From assembly GCF_036226745.1 (NCBI RefSeq), contig NZ_CP109013.1, positions 5,766,001 to 5,830,000 on the forward strand: a stretch of DNA of 64,000 bases, read 5' to 3'. Below the pieces are notes generated by a model. The model was given only the letters and a program-made list of their open reading frames with translations, ran no database searches and was not told where the DNA came from. Of this stretch, positions 26,996 through 35,607 are shown one piece after another (the first letter of the stretch is position 1; each line of letters begins with the position of its first letter). Source of the stretch: Streptomyces sp. NBC_00683. Its GTDB lineage: Bacteria > Actinomycetota > Actinomycetes > Streptomycetales > Streptomycetaceae. The translations under genes were made by a program, and so were the position numbers.

Positions 26996-28459
26996 ATGGC
27001 CCTCCGATCACTTCACGCAGCCACCCGCGCAACCGTCCGACCGACCAGCCGCTCCGCACACCGCGCCATGCGCGGGCCAGGACATGGGGATGGGCACGGG
27101 CACCTGCCCGGACCGCATCCCGGCCCCGGCCCCGGCCCGGTTCCGGGCTCTGCCGAACATGCCCGGCACGGTCCGGGCGGCGCCGGTCCTCGTTCGGGCA
27201 GTGGTCCCGGCGTCAGACCCGGGGGAGGGGCGGGCACCGGACCCGGTGCCCGCCGTGGTCATCGGCGCAGGGCTGGGCGCGGACGCGATGCCGAGGTCGC
27301 GGCGGCTTCACGTCGCCGCGCGGACGCGCTGATGGGGGCGTACGGAGGGGCGGGCGGCCGGCACGCGAGAGGAACGGCCGCCCCCGCCGGGATTCTCGCC
27401 CCTGCTGCGGTCGTCGCTCCCGCTGCGCCCGTCGCCCCTGCTGGGCCTGTCGCTCCCGCTGACTCCGGGGCGACGATCCCTGTGACGGTCGCAGCCGGCG
27501 CTCCGGTGGTGGCCCCTTCACCCGCCGCATCCGCTCAGACGCCCGCTCGCGTTCCCGGCCCCGCCTCCGCTCGTGTGCGTGGCGCCAGGACGGTTCCTTC
27601 CTGGGCGTCGGCCTCCACGCCGACTGCAAGCACTGTCGCTGCCCGGGCGGCTGCGGAGCCGGAACAGGTGCGTGGCGCACCGCCCGTGAGCGGAGGCACA
27701 ACAGCGGTGTCGCGGTGGTGGCAGGCCGTCGGGCCCGCTCTGCGGGAGCGGTTACCGCTGTGGGTACAGCTCCGGTGCGGTCTGGAACCAAAGGCGCTCG
27801 CGGCGCTCGCTGTTGTCCTGGCAGGAGCCGCGGCCCTCGCCGCCACGCACTTCTGGTCGGTGCGTCCCCAGCCCGTACCCGCCCCCGAGCAGGTGAAGGA
27901 GGCCGCAGCGGCGCACGCGGCCGCGCCGGGATCCTTCGACTCCCAAGGCCCCGGCCTGATGCCCGGGCCGTCCGCCGGGCCGCCCCCGACAGTCGCGGTG
28001 GGCGGGCAGATCGTCGTCGACGTGAGCGGCAAGGTGCGGCGGCCGGGAATCCAGCATCTGCCCGCGGGTTCACGGGTTGCGGACGCACTGCGTGCAGCGG
28101 GAGGCGTGCGCGAGGGCACGGATGTCACCGCGCTCAACCGGGCGCGGGTTCTGACGGACGGCGAGCAGGTCGTGGTGGGTGTGCCCGCTGTGCCGCCTGC
28201 CGCGGGCGGATCGGCGGGTGGAACGGCCGGTGGCGGAGGTGAAGGCGCAGGGCAGGCGGGGCCGCCGGCGCCGGTCAGCCTGACGACCGCCACCGTCGAG
28301 CAGTTGGAGACACTTCCCGGCGTCGGACCGGTACTCGCGCAGCACATCGTCGACTACCGCACCGAGCACGGGGGTTACCGGTCCGTCGACGAACTCCGCG
28401 AGGTGAACGGGATCGGTGACCGGCGGTTCGCGGATCTCCGGCCGCTGGTCAGGCCATGA
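26996..28459 (+). CDS. comEA: ComEA-family helix-hairpin-helix DNA-binding protein
   Basis: A 487-residue protein whose C-terminal half is ComEA-like: a membrane helix at about 267-288, an SLBB domain at about 339-395 (VVDVSGKVRRPGIQHLPAG) and a helix-hairpin-helix pair at about 428-487 (LETLPGVGPVLAQHIVDYR, VNGIGDRRF). ComEA binds incoming double-stranded DNA in transformable bacteria; its role in Streptomyces is not established. The N-terminal 250 residues are Gly/Pro/Arg/Ala-rich low complexity, unusual for ComEA. Codon 253 (27752-27754) is TTA, so expression may depend on bldA tRNA. The ATG follows TAGCGT by 8 nt without a ribosome-binding site. It overlaps comEC by 4 bp (ATGA). Confidence 0.82.
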   Translation: MALRSLHAATRATVRPTSRSAHRAMRGPGHGDGHGHLPGPHPGPGPGPVPGSAEHARHGPGGAGPRSGSGPGVRPGGGAGTGPGARRGHRRRAGRGRDAEVAAASRRRADALMGAYGGAGGRHARGTAAPAGILAPAAVVAPAAPVAPAGPVAPADSGATIPVTVAAGAPVVAPSPAASAQTPARVPGPASARVRGARTVPSWASASTPTASTVAARAAAEPEQVRGAPPVSGGTTAVSRWWQAVGPALRERLPLWVQLRCGLEPKALAALAVVLAGAAALAATHFWSVRPQPVPAPEQVKEAAAAHAAAPGSFDSQGPGLMPGPSAGPPPTVAVGGQIVVDVSGKVRRPGIQHLPAGSRVADALRAAGGVREGTDVTALNRARVLTDGEQVVVGVPAVPPAAGGSAGGTAGGGGEGAGQAGPPAPVSLTTATVEQLETLPGVGPVLAQHIVDYRTEHGGYRSVDELREVNGIGDRRFADLRPLVRP

Positions 28460-31005
28460 CCAGCGCCGACGTCCATGCGGTTGCGGGTGGGCGGCTGGGT
28501 GCCGCCGATCCGCGGCAGGAAGGTCCGGTCGATCTCCGGCTCGTCCCGCCCGCCCTGGCGGCATGGGCGGCGGCCGCGGTCGCCCTCGTGGTGCCGGGCC
28601 GATGGACGGCCGTCGGGGCCGTCGTCTGCACCTGCATCGCCCTGGGGCTTCTGGTGGTGCCTCGGCTGTGGGGCCGGGCGGGACGAGCCGGGGCCGGTGG
28701 GGGCGCCGGTGGTGACCCGCCCACGGGGGGAGCAGCCGGGGCGTGGCGGCCCGGATCCAGGGCGACAGCCGCTGCCGCGGCACTGCTCTGTGCCGCGGCA
28801 GGGGCCGCTGCGGCGGGGCTCCACGCGGCGGATGTACGGAGCGGCCCCGTCCCCGGCCTGGCCCGGGACCACACCCGGGTGGATGTGGAGGTGACGGTGA
28901 CGTCCGACCCGCGGCAGACCCAGCCGCGGGTCCGGGGCGACCACAGCACCCCCGTATCCCTGCTCCTCGACGCCGAGATCGATCGGCTGAGGGCTCCCGG
29001 AGGTGCCGTCACCCGGCTCCGTACCCCCGTCCTCGTCATGGTCGCGCCCGGTGACGCGGCAGCACAGTGGCGGCGGCTGCTGCCGTCGACCAGGCTCCGT
29101 CTGGGCGGACGGCTCGCACCACCGCGCTACGAAGGGGAACGCCTTGCCGCGGTGCTGGGCACGGATGCCGACGAGGCGCCGCGGATCATCGGCCGGCCGA
29201 CGCTCCTCCAACGCACGGCAGGAGAGCTGCGCGCCGGGCTGCGGGAGGCGACGGACGGGCTCGACCCCGATGCGCGGGCGCTCCTGCCCGGGCTGGTCGT
29301 CGGCGATACCTCCCGGGTCCCGCCCGAGCTGCACGACGCCTTCAAGGCCACCGACCTCACCCACCTCCTCGCCGTCTCCGGCGCCAACCTGTCGATCCTG
29401 CTCTTCCTGCTCATCGGCCCACCCGGCACCGCCCTGCGCAGCGAACGCGGCGGTCTGGCACCCAGGCTGGGGATTTCCCTGCGGATGACGGCACTGACCG
29501 GCGGTGGGATCGCACTCGCCTTCGTCCTCGTCTGCCGCCCCGAGCCGAGTGTTCTGCGTGCGGCGGCCTGCGGCCTGATCACACTGCTCGCCATCGGCAC
29601 GGGCCGTCGCAGATCACTCCTTCCCGCGCTGGCGGCCGCTGTTCTGCTGCTGGTCCTCTACAACCCGTGGCTGGCCCGCAGTTACGGGTTCCTGCTGTCC
29701 GCGCTGGCGACCGGAGCTCTTCTGACGCTTGCGCCGCGTTGGAGCAGCGCCCTGCAACGGCACCGGGTTCCGCCGCGGCTCGCCGAGGCGCTGGCTGCCG
29801 CCGGCGCCGCTCAGGCGGTGTGCGCCCCCGTGGTCGTGGTCCTCGCCTCACGGGTCAGCCTGGTGGCGATCCCCTGCAATCTGCTGGCCGAGTTCGCGGT
29901 GGCGCCCGCGACAGTCCTGGGCTTCGCCGCGCTGGCGGTCGCCCCGGTGGCCATGCCTGTGGCAGAACTGCTCGCCGGAGCCGCCGGCTGGCCGGTCGGG
30001 TGGATCGCGTCGGTGGCCCGCTACGGAGCGGGCCTCTCAGGAGCGGAGGCCGACTGGCCGGGAGGCTGGCCGGGGGCGGCACTCCTGGCAGGGCTCACCG
30101 TCGTCGTCGTGCTGTCCGCCCGCCGCCTCGCCCGGCATCCCTGGGTCTGTTCGGCAGCAGGCCTCCTTCTGGTTCTGGCCGTACTGAGACCGGTGCCGCT
30201 CACCCGGATCATGACCGGATGGCCGCCTCCGGGCTGGGCGTTCGCCATGTGCGACGTGGGGCAGGGAGACGCCATGGTCCTCGCTGCGGGCGAGGGCACG
30301 GGGGTGGTCGTCGACACCGGCCCCGACCCCCGCCTCGTCGACCGGTGCCTGCGCGACCTCGGCATCACGCGCGTGCCGCTCCTCGTACTCACCCACTTCC
30401 ACGCCGACCATGTGCGGGGCCTGCCGGGTGCACTGCGTGGAAGGCAGGTCGGAGCGATCCAGACGACGAGCCTCGGCGAACCGGCGGACCAGGCCTCGTT
30501 CGTGAGGAGAACGGCGGCTGCGGCGCACATTCCCGTTGTGCCGGCAATTCCCGGGGAGCGCCGGCGGTTCGGCCCGCTCGACTGGCGGGTTCTCTGGCCG
30601 GCAGCCGACTCGCGAGGTACGGCGCCCGCCTTCGTCACCGAGGAGCCGAACGACTCCAGCGTCACCCTCTTCGTACGGTCCGGCGGGCTGACCCTCCTGC
30701 TCCTCGGCGACCTCGAACCCCCGGCCCAGCAGGGAGTGTTGCGCAGCTACCCGGCGCTGCCCCGGGTGGACGTGCTCAAGGTGGCGCACCACGGCTCCGC
30801 CTACCAGGACCCCGCCCTCCTGCGCAGCGCTCGTCCGAGGCTCGCCCTCATCTCGTGCGGAGCGGACAACCCGTACGGGCATCCGGCGGCCCGTACGGTC
30901 GAGGCGCTCGGAGCGGCAGGAGCAAAGGTTCTGCGCACGGACACCGACGGTGCGATCGCGGTGACGGGCGCCGGGGCGGAACTGCGCGCGGCAGGTCGCT
31001 CATGA
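28456..31005 (+). CDS. comEC: ComEC/Rec2-family DNA internalisation protein
   Basis: An 849-residue polytopic membrane protein. After N-terminal helices (about 30-75 and 95-115) and an extracytoplasmic OB-like part (about 120-265), the Competence domain (about 265-540) starts with ALLPGLVVGDTSRVPPELHD and LLAVSGANLSILLF. The C-terminal part (about 590-849) is a metallo-beta-lactamase fold with THFHADHVRGLPG (about 646), SSVTLFV and KVAHHGSAYQ. ComEC is the DNA translocation channel in competent bacteria; the MBL domain is thought to degrade the non-entering strand. Start overlaps the comEA stop, so translation is coupled. Because comEA carries a TTA codon, the operon may be developmentally limited. 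Confidence 0.9.
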   Translation: MTSADVHAVAGGRLGAADPRQEGPVDLRLVPPALAAWAAAAVALVVPGRWTAVGAVVCTCIALGLLVVPRLWGRAGRAGAGGGAGGDPPTGGAAGAWRPGSRATAAAAALLCAAAGAAAAGLHAADVRSGPVPGLARDHTRVDVEVTVTSDPRQTQPRVRGDHSTPVSLLLDAEIDRLRAPGGAVTRLRTPVLVMVAPGDAAAQWRRLLPSTRLRLGGRLAPPRYEGERLAAVLGTDADEAPRIIGRPTLLQRTAGELRAGLREATDGLDPDARALLPGLVVGDTSRVPPELHDAFKATDLTHLLAVSGANLSILLFLLIGPPGTALRSERGGLAPRLGISLRMTALTGGGIALAFVLVCRPEPSVLRAAACGLITLLAIGTGRRRSLLPALAAAVLLLVLYNPWLARSYGFLLSALATGALLTLAPRWSSALQRHRVPPRLAEALAAAGAAQAVCAPVVVVLASRVSLVAIPCNLLAEFAVAPATVLGFAALAVAPVAMPVAELLAGAAGWPVGWIASVARYGAGLSGAEADWPGGWPGAALLAGLTVVVVLSARRLARHPWVCSAAGLLLVLAVLRPVPLTRIMTGWPPPGWAFAMCDVGQGDAMVLAAGEGTGVVVDTGPDPRLVDRCLRDLGITRVPLLVLTHFHADHVRGLPGALRGRQVGAIQTTSLGEPADQASFVRRTAAAAHIPVVPAIPGERRRFGPLDWRVLWPAADSRGTAPAFVTEEPNDSSVTLFVRSGGLTLLLLGDLEPPAQQGVLRSYPALPRVDVLKVAHHGSAYQDPALLRSARPRLALISCGADNPYGHPAARTVEALGAAGAKVLRTDTDGAIAVTGAGAELRAAGRS

Positions 31006-31037
31006 GCACGCGGCCCTGGCGGTGCCGCGGCCACCTC

Positions 31038-31493
31038 TCAGATGAGCCAGTTCCCCTCGGTCATCAGCTCACGGCCGGTCAGCTCGTTCTCCTCCCGCCA
31101 GGCTTTGACGGTGTCCGGGGTGATGCGCAGGTACACCCATGCGGGTCGGCCCCGCGGGTCCCAATGGAGCTTCGTGGTGAACGCGTCCCCGGACTCGGCG
31201 GGGAGCTCCGCGCCCTCCACGACCTCGGCCGTGCCCTCGATGAGCACCACATCACGGGTGTGGCCCAGGGTGACCCTGGCCTGTCCGGACGGCGTCAGGT
31301 TGACCGCTGTCGGATTGGTGCGCCGGGTGGCCAGCAGCAGCGTCCCTCGGTCCCACACGAACGACAGCGGCACCAGGCAGGGCACGCCGTCCGCCGAAGC
31401 CGTGGCAACCCAGGCGTCGTCGTCGTTCTCCAGGTGATCGAGCACGTCCTGTTTGCGCTGTTCCGGGCCGCGTGCCGGCTCTCGCTCCGTCAT
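31038..31493 (-). CDS. Pyridoxamine 5'-phosphate oxidase-like (split beta-barrel) protein
   Basis: A 151-residue flavin- or F420-binding split-barrel protein. Characteristic segments are AWVATASADGVPCLVPLSFV, LLLATRRTNPTAVNL (the phosphate-binding TxxxxK/R-like stretch), ARVTLGHTRDVVLIEGTAEVV and the C-terminal WVYLRITPDTVKAWREENEL. Such proteins often reduce small molecules with F420H2 or FMN; which cofactor cannot be decided here. I chose ATG 31493, 7 nt after TAGCGT (complement of 31501-31506), a leaderless arrangement; an upstream ATG at 31511 would add six residues. Converges on comEC. Confidence 0.75.
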   Translation of the reverse strand: MTEREPARGPEQRKQDVLDHLENDDDAWVATASADGVPCLVPLSFVWDRGTLLLATRRTNPTAVNLTPSGQARVTLGHTRDVVLIEGTAEVVEGAELPAESGDAFTTKLHWDPRGRPAWVYLRITPDTVKAWREENELTGRELMTEGNWLI

Positions 31494-31593
31494 GGCCCAC
31501 ACGCTAGCCATCAGCCGAGTCCACCACCTCCGTCGGCGGTCCTAGGACTCGTGGCTGATGGCGCAGTACCGCGAACCGGGACAGACTTCCCAC

Positions 31594-32427
31594 ATGAACG
31601 AGGAATCCCTGGAGCTCCGGGAGACTGCCGACGCCTCCATCCGCACATGGGCCGATGCCTACCTGGAGCGCATCGGTGCCGCCCGCCCCGCTCGCTGCGA
31701 CGCGGCGGCCCTGCGCGATCTGCAGCTCCGCCACCTGATGACGGTGCCCTTCGAGAACCTGGCGATCCACGCCGGCGAGGACATCGTCCTGGACGACGAG
31801 CGGCTCATCGAGAAGATCGTGACGGACCGGAGAGGCGGATTCTGCTACGAGTTGAACGGCGCGTTCGCCGCGCTGCTGAGTGCGCTCGGCTTCCGTGTCA
31901 CGCTGCTCCAGGCGCGGATCTTCGGCGACGGCGGGAAGCTCGGCATTCCGTACGACCACATGGCGTTGCGCGTGGAGACCGACGACGGCACGGGCCCCTG
32001 GCTGGCCGACGTCGGGTTCGGCGACCACGCCGTGCAGCCGCTGTTGCTGGAGGACCGCACCGAACAGGAGGACCCCATCGGCGTGTTCCGGTTCAGACCC
32101 GCTCCGCACGGGGACCTCGACCTGCTGCGCGGCGGCTCGCGGCAGTTCCGCCTCGATCTCCGCCCGCGGGTGCTGGCAGACTTCCGGGCAGGGTGCTGGT
32201 ACCACCGGACCTCGCCGGACTCCTACTTCACCGGTTCCCTCGTCTGCTCCCGGCGAACCGGCAACGGGCGCGTGACACTCAGCGGCCGCACCCTGATCAC
32301 GACCGTTCGGGGTGAGCGGCACGAGACGGAGCTGGACACCGACGGGGAGGTACTGGCCGCCTACCGGGACCACTTCGGGCTGCGTGTCACCGCCCTGCCC
32401 GAAGTGCGCCGGTTCCCGAATGCGTGA
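31594..32427 (+). CDS. nat: Arylamine N-acetyltransferase
   Basis: Transfers acetyl groups from acetyl-CoA to arylamines or hydrazines; in actinomycetes, relatives also close macrolactam rings. The 277-residue protein has the full catalytic triad: Cys84 in RGGFCYELN, His in PYDHMALRV and Asp in LADVGFGDH. N-terminal VPFENLAIHAG is also typical. ATG 31594 gives the normal length; an in-frame ATG at 31558 would add 12 residues and neither has a good ribosome-binding site. No polyketide or antibiotic genes are nearby, so detoxification or housekeeping is more likely than macrolactam closure. Confidence 0.9.
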   Translation: MNEESLELRETADASIRTWADAYLERIGAARPARCDAAALRDLQLRHLMTVPFENLAIHAGEDIVLDDERLIEKIVTDRRGGFCYELNGAFAALLSALGFRVTLLQARIFGDGGKLGIPYDHMALRVETDDGTGPWLADVGFGDHAVQPLLLEDRTEQEDPIGVFRFRPAPHGDLDLLRGGSRQFRLDLRPRVLADFRAGCWYHRTSPDSYFTGSLVCSRRTGNGRVTLSGRTLITTVRGERHETELDTDGEVLAAYRDHFGLRVTALPEVRRFPNA

Positions 32428-32514
32428 CATGGGTGGCACACACAAACGGAGCGACCAATTCGGACCTTCGGTAACACCTCACCACAACCCCTTCCGAGCT
32501 CCTGCGTTTGCCTC

Positions 32515-32541
32515 GAACATCGCATCAGTGATCGAATGTTC
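32515..32541 (+). promoter_or_regulatory. Inverted repeat upstream of the YceI-fusion gene
   Basis: GAACAT (32515-32520) and ATGTTC (32536-32541) are exact inverted arms 15 nt apart, flanked inside by CG on both sides. It lies 84 nt before the start. Possible repressor site; the spacing does not match the LexA-type box I know. Confidence 0.3.
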
Positions 32542-32624
32542 CTTCGTCGGCGGGCCACTGCTCCGACAACGACGTCCAACTGTCAGGGGTCCGAGGTGAG
32601 AACCGCCCTTGGGAGTACGCGCGC

Positions 32625-33509
32625 ATGTTCGGCCGTTGGCTAGGCAACAAGACGAAGTCCGGCAGCACTCTCACCAGCGCTGTCGCCGGACTCACAGTCC
32701 CGCGCACCGCCGGTCTGCTCAGCTGCCGGGTGCTCGACCCCGTCAACGAACCTGTGCGCCACGCCGAGTTCGTCATCACCGACAGCGCGGGCCGCAAGGC
32801 CGTCGGCGGGGAGACGGACCCCTTCGGGAGCGTTGTCGCCACCGTTCCGGCAGGTGACTACCGACTCGCTGTCACGGCAGAGGGGTTCACCCCGTTCCAC
32901 GGCCCGGTCACCGTCGCGGAGAGCGGTCACGCGAGCCTCGGTGACGTGACCCTCCAGGTGTCCGTGCCCCCGCAGCTCCCCGATCCGGGCGACTGGGACA
33001 TCGAGCCGACGCACTCCCAGATCGGTTTCACGGCACGTCATATAGGCATGGCCCGCATCCACGGCAGGTTCAACACCTTCGCCGGCGCCGTCCGGATCGC
33101 CGACCGCATGGAGGACTCCGCCATGCACGTCGTCATCGACGCCTCGTCCATCGACACGAACGTCCGGATGCGCGACGACCACCTGCGCTCCGGTGACTTC
33201 CTCGACGTCGGGCGCTACCCGACCCTCGAGTTCTACAGCGAGCGCTTCGTCCACCGCGGTGGCAGCCGATGGGGCGTCAGCGGCGCGCTCACCCTGCACG
33301 GTGTGAGCCGCACCGTCACCCTGGACACCCAGTACCTCGGTCTGGGCAACGGTCTGGAGGGCGAGACCCGCGCCGCCTGCCGGGCCACCACCGAACTGCA
33401 CCGCGAGGACTTCACCCTCACCTGGCAGACGATGCTGGCCCGCGGTATCGCGGCGGTCGGCTCGAGCATCGAGATCGACATGGACATCCAGATCGTCCCC
33501 AAGAACTGA
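32625..33509 (+). CDS. YceI-family protein with N-terminal carboxypeptidase-regulatory-like domain
   Basis: A 294-residue two-domain protein. Residues about 28-110 resemble a CarboxypepD-regulatory beta-sandwich (VLDPVNEPVRHAEFVITDSAG, VPAGDYRLAVTAEGF). Residues about 122-294 are a YceI lipocalin-like barrel (WDIEPTHSQIGFTARHIG, GRFNTFAGAV, FLDVGRYPTLEFYS, GALTLHGVSRTVTL). YceI proteins bind long lipids such as polyisoprenoids; many are periplasmic, but no signal peptide is visible here, so this one is probably cytoplasmic. GGGAG at about 32610 serves ATG 32625. The fused domain is unusual outside actinobacteria, as far as I know. Confidence 0.82.
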   Translation: MFGRWLGNKTKSGSTLTSAVAGLTVPRTAGLLSCRVLDPVNEPVRHAEFVITDSAGRKAVGGETDPFGSVVATVPAGDYRLAVTAEGFTPFHGPVTVAESGHASLGDVTLQVSVPPQLPDPGDWDIEPTHSQIGFTARHIGMARIHGRFNTFAGAVRIADRMEDSAMHVVIDASSIDTNVRMRDDHLRSGDFLDVGRYPTLEFYSERFVHRGGSRWGVSGALTLHGVSRTVTLDTQYLGLGNGLEGETRAACRATTELHREDFTLTWQTMLARGIAAVGSSIEIDMDIQIVPKN

Positions 33510-33548
33510 TCCGCCCCGGGAGCCGATCCGCCCCCGGGAGCCCAGCCG

Positions 33549-33574
33549 CCTCCCGGTAGGCACGCCCCGGGAGG
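33549..33574. terminator. Hairpin between the convergent YceI and 81-aa genes
   Basis: CCTCCCGG (33549-33556) pairs with CCGGGAGG (33567-33574). Nearby direct copies of CCCGGGAG add alternative pairings. Likely a shared terminator. Confidence 0.5.
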
Positions 33575-33590
33575 GCGCGCCGCTACGCCG

Positions 33591-33836
33591 CTACGGCGCT
33601 TCCAGCCACCCCTCGTACTCCGCGGCGAACGCGTCCAGCGCCGCGGAGTCCAGCCGTCCGTCCGGGTCCTCCACGACCACCAGCCACTGGGCGTCCTCGG
33701 CGTCGTCCTCGCCGGCCAGGGCGTCGCGTACGAGCTGGGGCTCCTCGGTGACGCCGAACCGGTCGGCGAGTTCCTCGGCCGCGTCCTCGGCGGTGTCGCG
33801 GTCGGGCAGCACCAGCACATGTCTCACATCGCTCAC
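33591..33836 (-). CDS. Small acidic hypothetical protein (81 aa)
   Basis: An 81-residue very acidic protein (VRHVLVLPDRDTAEDAAEEL, then QWLVVVEDPDG and FAAEYEGWLEAP). The beta-alpha-beta pattern and size suggest a small ferredoxin-like or ACT-like fold, similar to stand-alone regulatory or anti-RNase proteins, but I recognise no family. The GTG start has GGAG upstream. Divergent from holA, 73 bp apart. Confidence 0.68.
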   Translation of the reverse strand: MSDVRHVLVLPDRDTAEDAAEELADRFGVTEEPQLVRDALAGEDDAEDAQWLVVVEDPDGRLDSAALDAFAAEYEGWLEAP

Positions 33837-33909
33837 CCGGTCATTCTCCGGTACGCCCGGGAAGGCAGCCCCGCCGCCCTGTCACAGGGCCGTGGGATGC
33901 TGGACCGCG

Positions 33910-34899
33910 ATGGCCACCAGAAGTAGTTCCACCGACAATCCGCTCGCCCCCGTGACGCTCGCCGTGGGCCAGGAGGACCTGCTCCTGGACCGTGCCGTGC
34001 AGCACGTGGTGGCGGCAGCCCGCGCCTCCGACGCCGACACGGACGTCCGCGACCTCTCCTCCGACCAGCTGCAGCCCGGCACGCTCGCCGAGCTGACCAG
34101 CCCGTCGCTCTTCGCCGAGCGCAAGGTCGTGATCGTCCGCAACGCACACGACCTCTCCGCGGACACGGTCAAGGACGTCAAGGCGTACCTGGCCGCGCCT
34201 GCCGAGGAGATCACCCTCGTGCTCCTCCACGCGGGCGGCGCCAAGGGCAAGGGGCTGCTGGACGCGGTACGGAAGGCCGGGGCCCGCGAGGTCGCCTGCC
34301 CCAGGACGACCAAGCCGGCCGAGCGGCTCTCCTTCGTACGGTCGGAGTTCCGGGCGCTGGGGCGCTCCGCGACCCCCGAGGCGTGCCAGGCGCTGGTGGA
34401 CTCCATCGGCAGCGATCTGCGGGAGCTGGCCGCCGCCGTCTCGCAGCTGACCGCGGATGTCGAGGGCACCATCGACGAGGCGATCGTCGCCCGTTACTAC
34501 ACGGGCCGGGCGGAGGCCTCCTCCTTCACCGTCGCCGACCGCGCGGTCGAGGGCAGGGCGGCGGAGGCGCTGGAGGCGCTGCGCTGGTCGCTCTCCACCG
34601 GGGTCGCCCCCGTCCTGATCACCAGCGCGCTCGCCCAGGGCGTGCGGGCGATCGGCAAGCTGTCGTCGGCCCGGGGCGGAAGGCCCGCGGACCTCGCCCG
34701 CGAGCTCGGTATGCCGCCGTGGAAGATCGACCGGGTGCGCCAGCAGATGCGTGGATGGACACCGGACGGAGTGGCTGCGGCCCTGATCGCGGTCGCGGCG
34801 GCCGATGCCGGGGTCAAGGGCGGCGGGGACGACCCTGCGTACGCACTGGAGAAGGCCGTGGTGGCTGTGGCCCGGGCGGCCCGCTCCGGCGGGCGCTAG
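33910..34899 (+). CDS. holA: DNA polymerase III delta subunit
   Basis: The delta subunit of the clamp loader, which opens the beta clamp during loading. The 329-residue protein has the usual order: PVTLAVGQEDLLLDRAV, LFAERKVVIVRNAHDL (clamp-interacting region), the AAA+-like core without a P-loop, and the collar domain ending in DPAYALEKAVVAVARA. ATG 33910 was chosen because residues from there align with the family start; an upstream ATC-rich frame back to 33748 lies antisense to the 81-aa gene. It lies right after comEA/comEC-region genes and before rpsT, a common order in actinobacteria. Confidence 0.93.
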   Translation: MATRSSSTDNPLAPVTLAVGQEDLLLDRAVQHVVAAARASDADTDVRDLSSDQLQPGTLAELTSPSLFAERKVVIVRNAHDLSADTVKDVKAYLAAPAEEITLVLLHAGGAKGKGLLDAVRKAGAREVACPRTTKPAERLSFVRSEFRALGRSATPEACQALVDSIGSDLRELAAAVSQLTADVEGTIDEAIVARYYTGRAEASSFTVADRAVEGRAAEALEALRWSLSTGVAPVLITSALAQGVRAIGKLSSARGGRPADLARELGMPPWKIDRVRQQMRGWTPDGVAAALIAVAAADAGVKGGGDDPAYALEKAVVAVARAARSGGR

Positions 34900-34904
34900 G
34901 AGCG

Positions 34905-34936
34905 GGCCGGGGCCGGGGCCGGCCCCGGCCCCGGCC
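34905..34936. repeat. Perfect 32-bp all-GC palindrome
   Basis: GGCCGGGGCCGGGGCC (34905-34920) is followed without a spacer by its exact complement (34921-34936). It starts 5 nt after the holA stop and comes 21 nt before a second hairpin. Confidence 0.85.
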
Positions 34937-34957
34937 GCACGGCACGAAGCGCACACA

Positions 34958-35007
34958 CCGAAGGCCCCGGTCGCCGTCCTGGGGAGGACGGTGGCCGGGG
35001 CCTTCGG
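34958..35007. terminator. Bidirectional terminator between holA and rpsT
   Basis: CCGAAGGCCCCGG (34958-34970) and CCGGGGCCTTCGG (34995-35007) form a long stem with an inner CCGTCC/GGACGG. It separates two convergent genes and should stop transcription from both. Confidence 0.82.
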
Positions 35008-35125
35008 TTCACGCTTTTGTGTGCCGCACCCGCGTGGCGAACGCAGGTTCGGTGTGCGGCACGGAGTGCCGGTCAGGAGCGGGAGAGAGGGCCCGCGGAG
35101 TCCGTTCCGGCGATCACATCAGTGC

Positions 35126-35392
35126 TCAGCCCTGGAGGGCGGCAACCTTGAGCGCCAGCGCCGACTTCTTGTTGGCGGCGGCGTTCTTGTGGATGACACC
35201 CTTCGAGACAGCCTTGTCGAGCTGGCGGGACGCGTCACGGACGGCCACAGTGGCCTTCTCGACGTCACCGGCAGCGGCAGCCTCACGGGCCTTGCGGATC
35301 GAGGTCTTGAGCGACGACTTGACGGCCTTGTTGCGCAGGCGCGCCTTCTCGTTCGTCTTGTTCCGCTTGATCTGGGACTTGATGTTCGCCAC
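35126..35392 (-). CDS. rpsT: 30S ribosomal protein S20
   Basis: An 88-residue highly basic helical protein of the small subunit, binding 16S rRNA. The start [20 protein letters not shown] and the end [18 protein letters not shown] are diagnostic. It begins with GTG, preceded by AAGG at 8-9 nt. It is monocistronic, divergent from lepA, and closed downstream by the terminator at 34958-35007. Confidence 0.96.
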   Translation of the reverse strand: MANIKSQIKRNKTNEKARLRNKAVKSSLKTSIRKAREAAAAGDVEKATVAVRDASRQLDKAVSKGVIHKNAAANKKSALALKVAALQG

Positions 35393-35607
35393 GAAAGAGC
35401 CTTTTCAGGTTCGTTGGATCTTCTATGTGCGCCACGCCGCTTCTGAGGGCCACGAGGCACAGCTGCCCACGGTACCAGTCGCCCACGGACCGGCCCAAAC
35501 CGGTCCCAGCCCCGCAGGCGTGGGACGATGGAAGCTGCGTATAGATCCGTCCGACCCGACATCGACCCGAGACACGGCGTTCGGCGTCTCAAGAATCAGG
35601 ACCCTGC

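Noticed and set aside
29067..32315. A 1082-codon frame overlapping comEC, the PNPOx-like gene and nat
   Set aside because: Out-of-frame shadow, Arg/Pro-rich, crosses three recognised genes.
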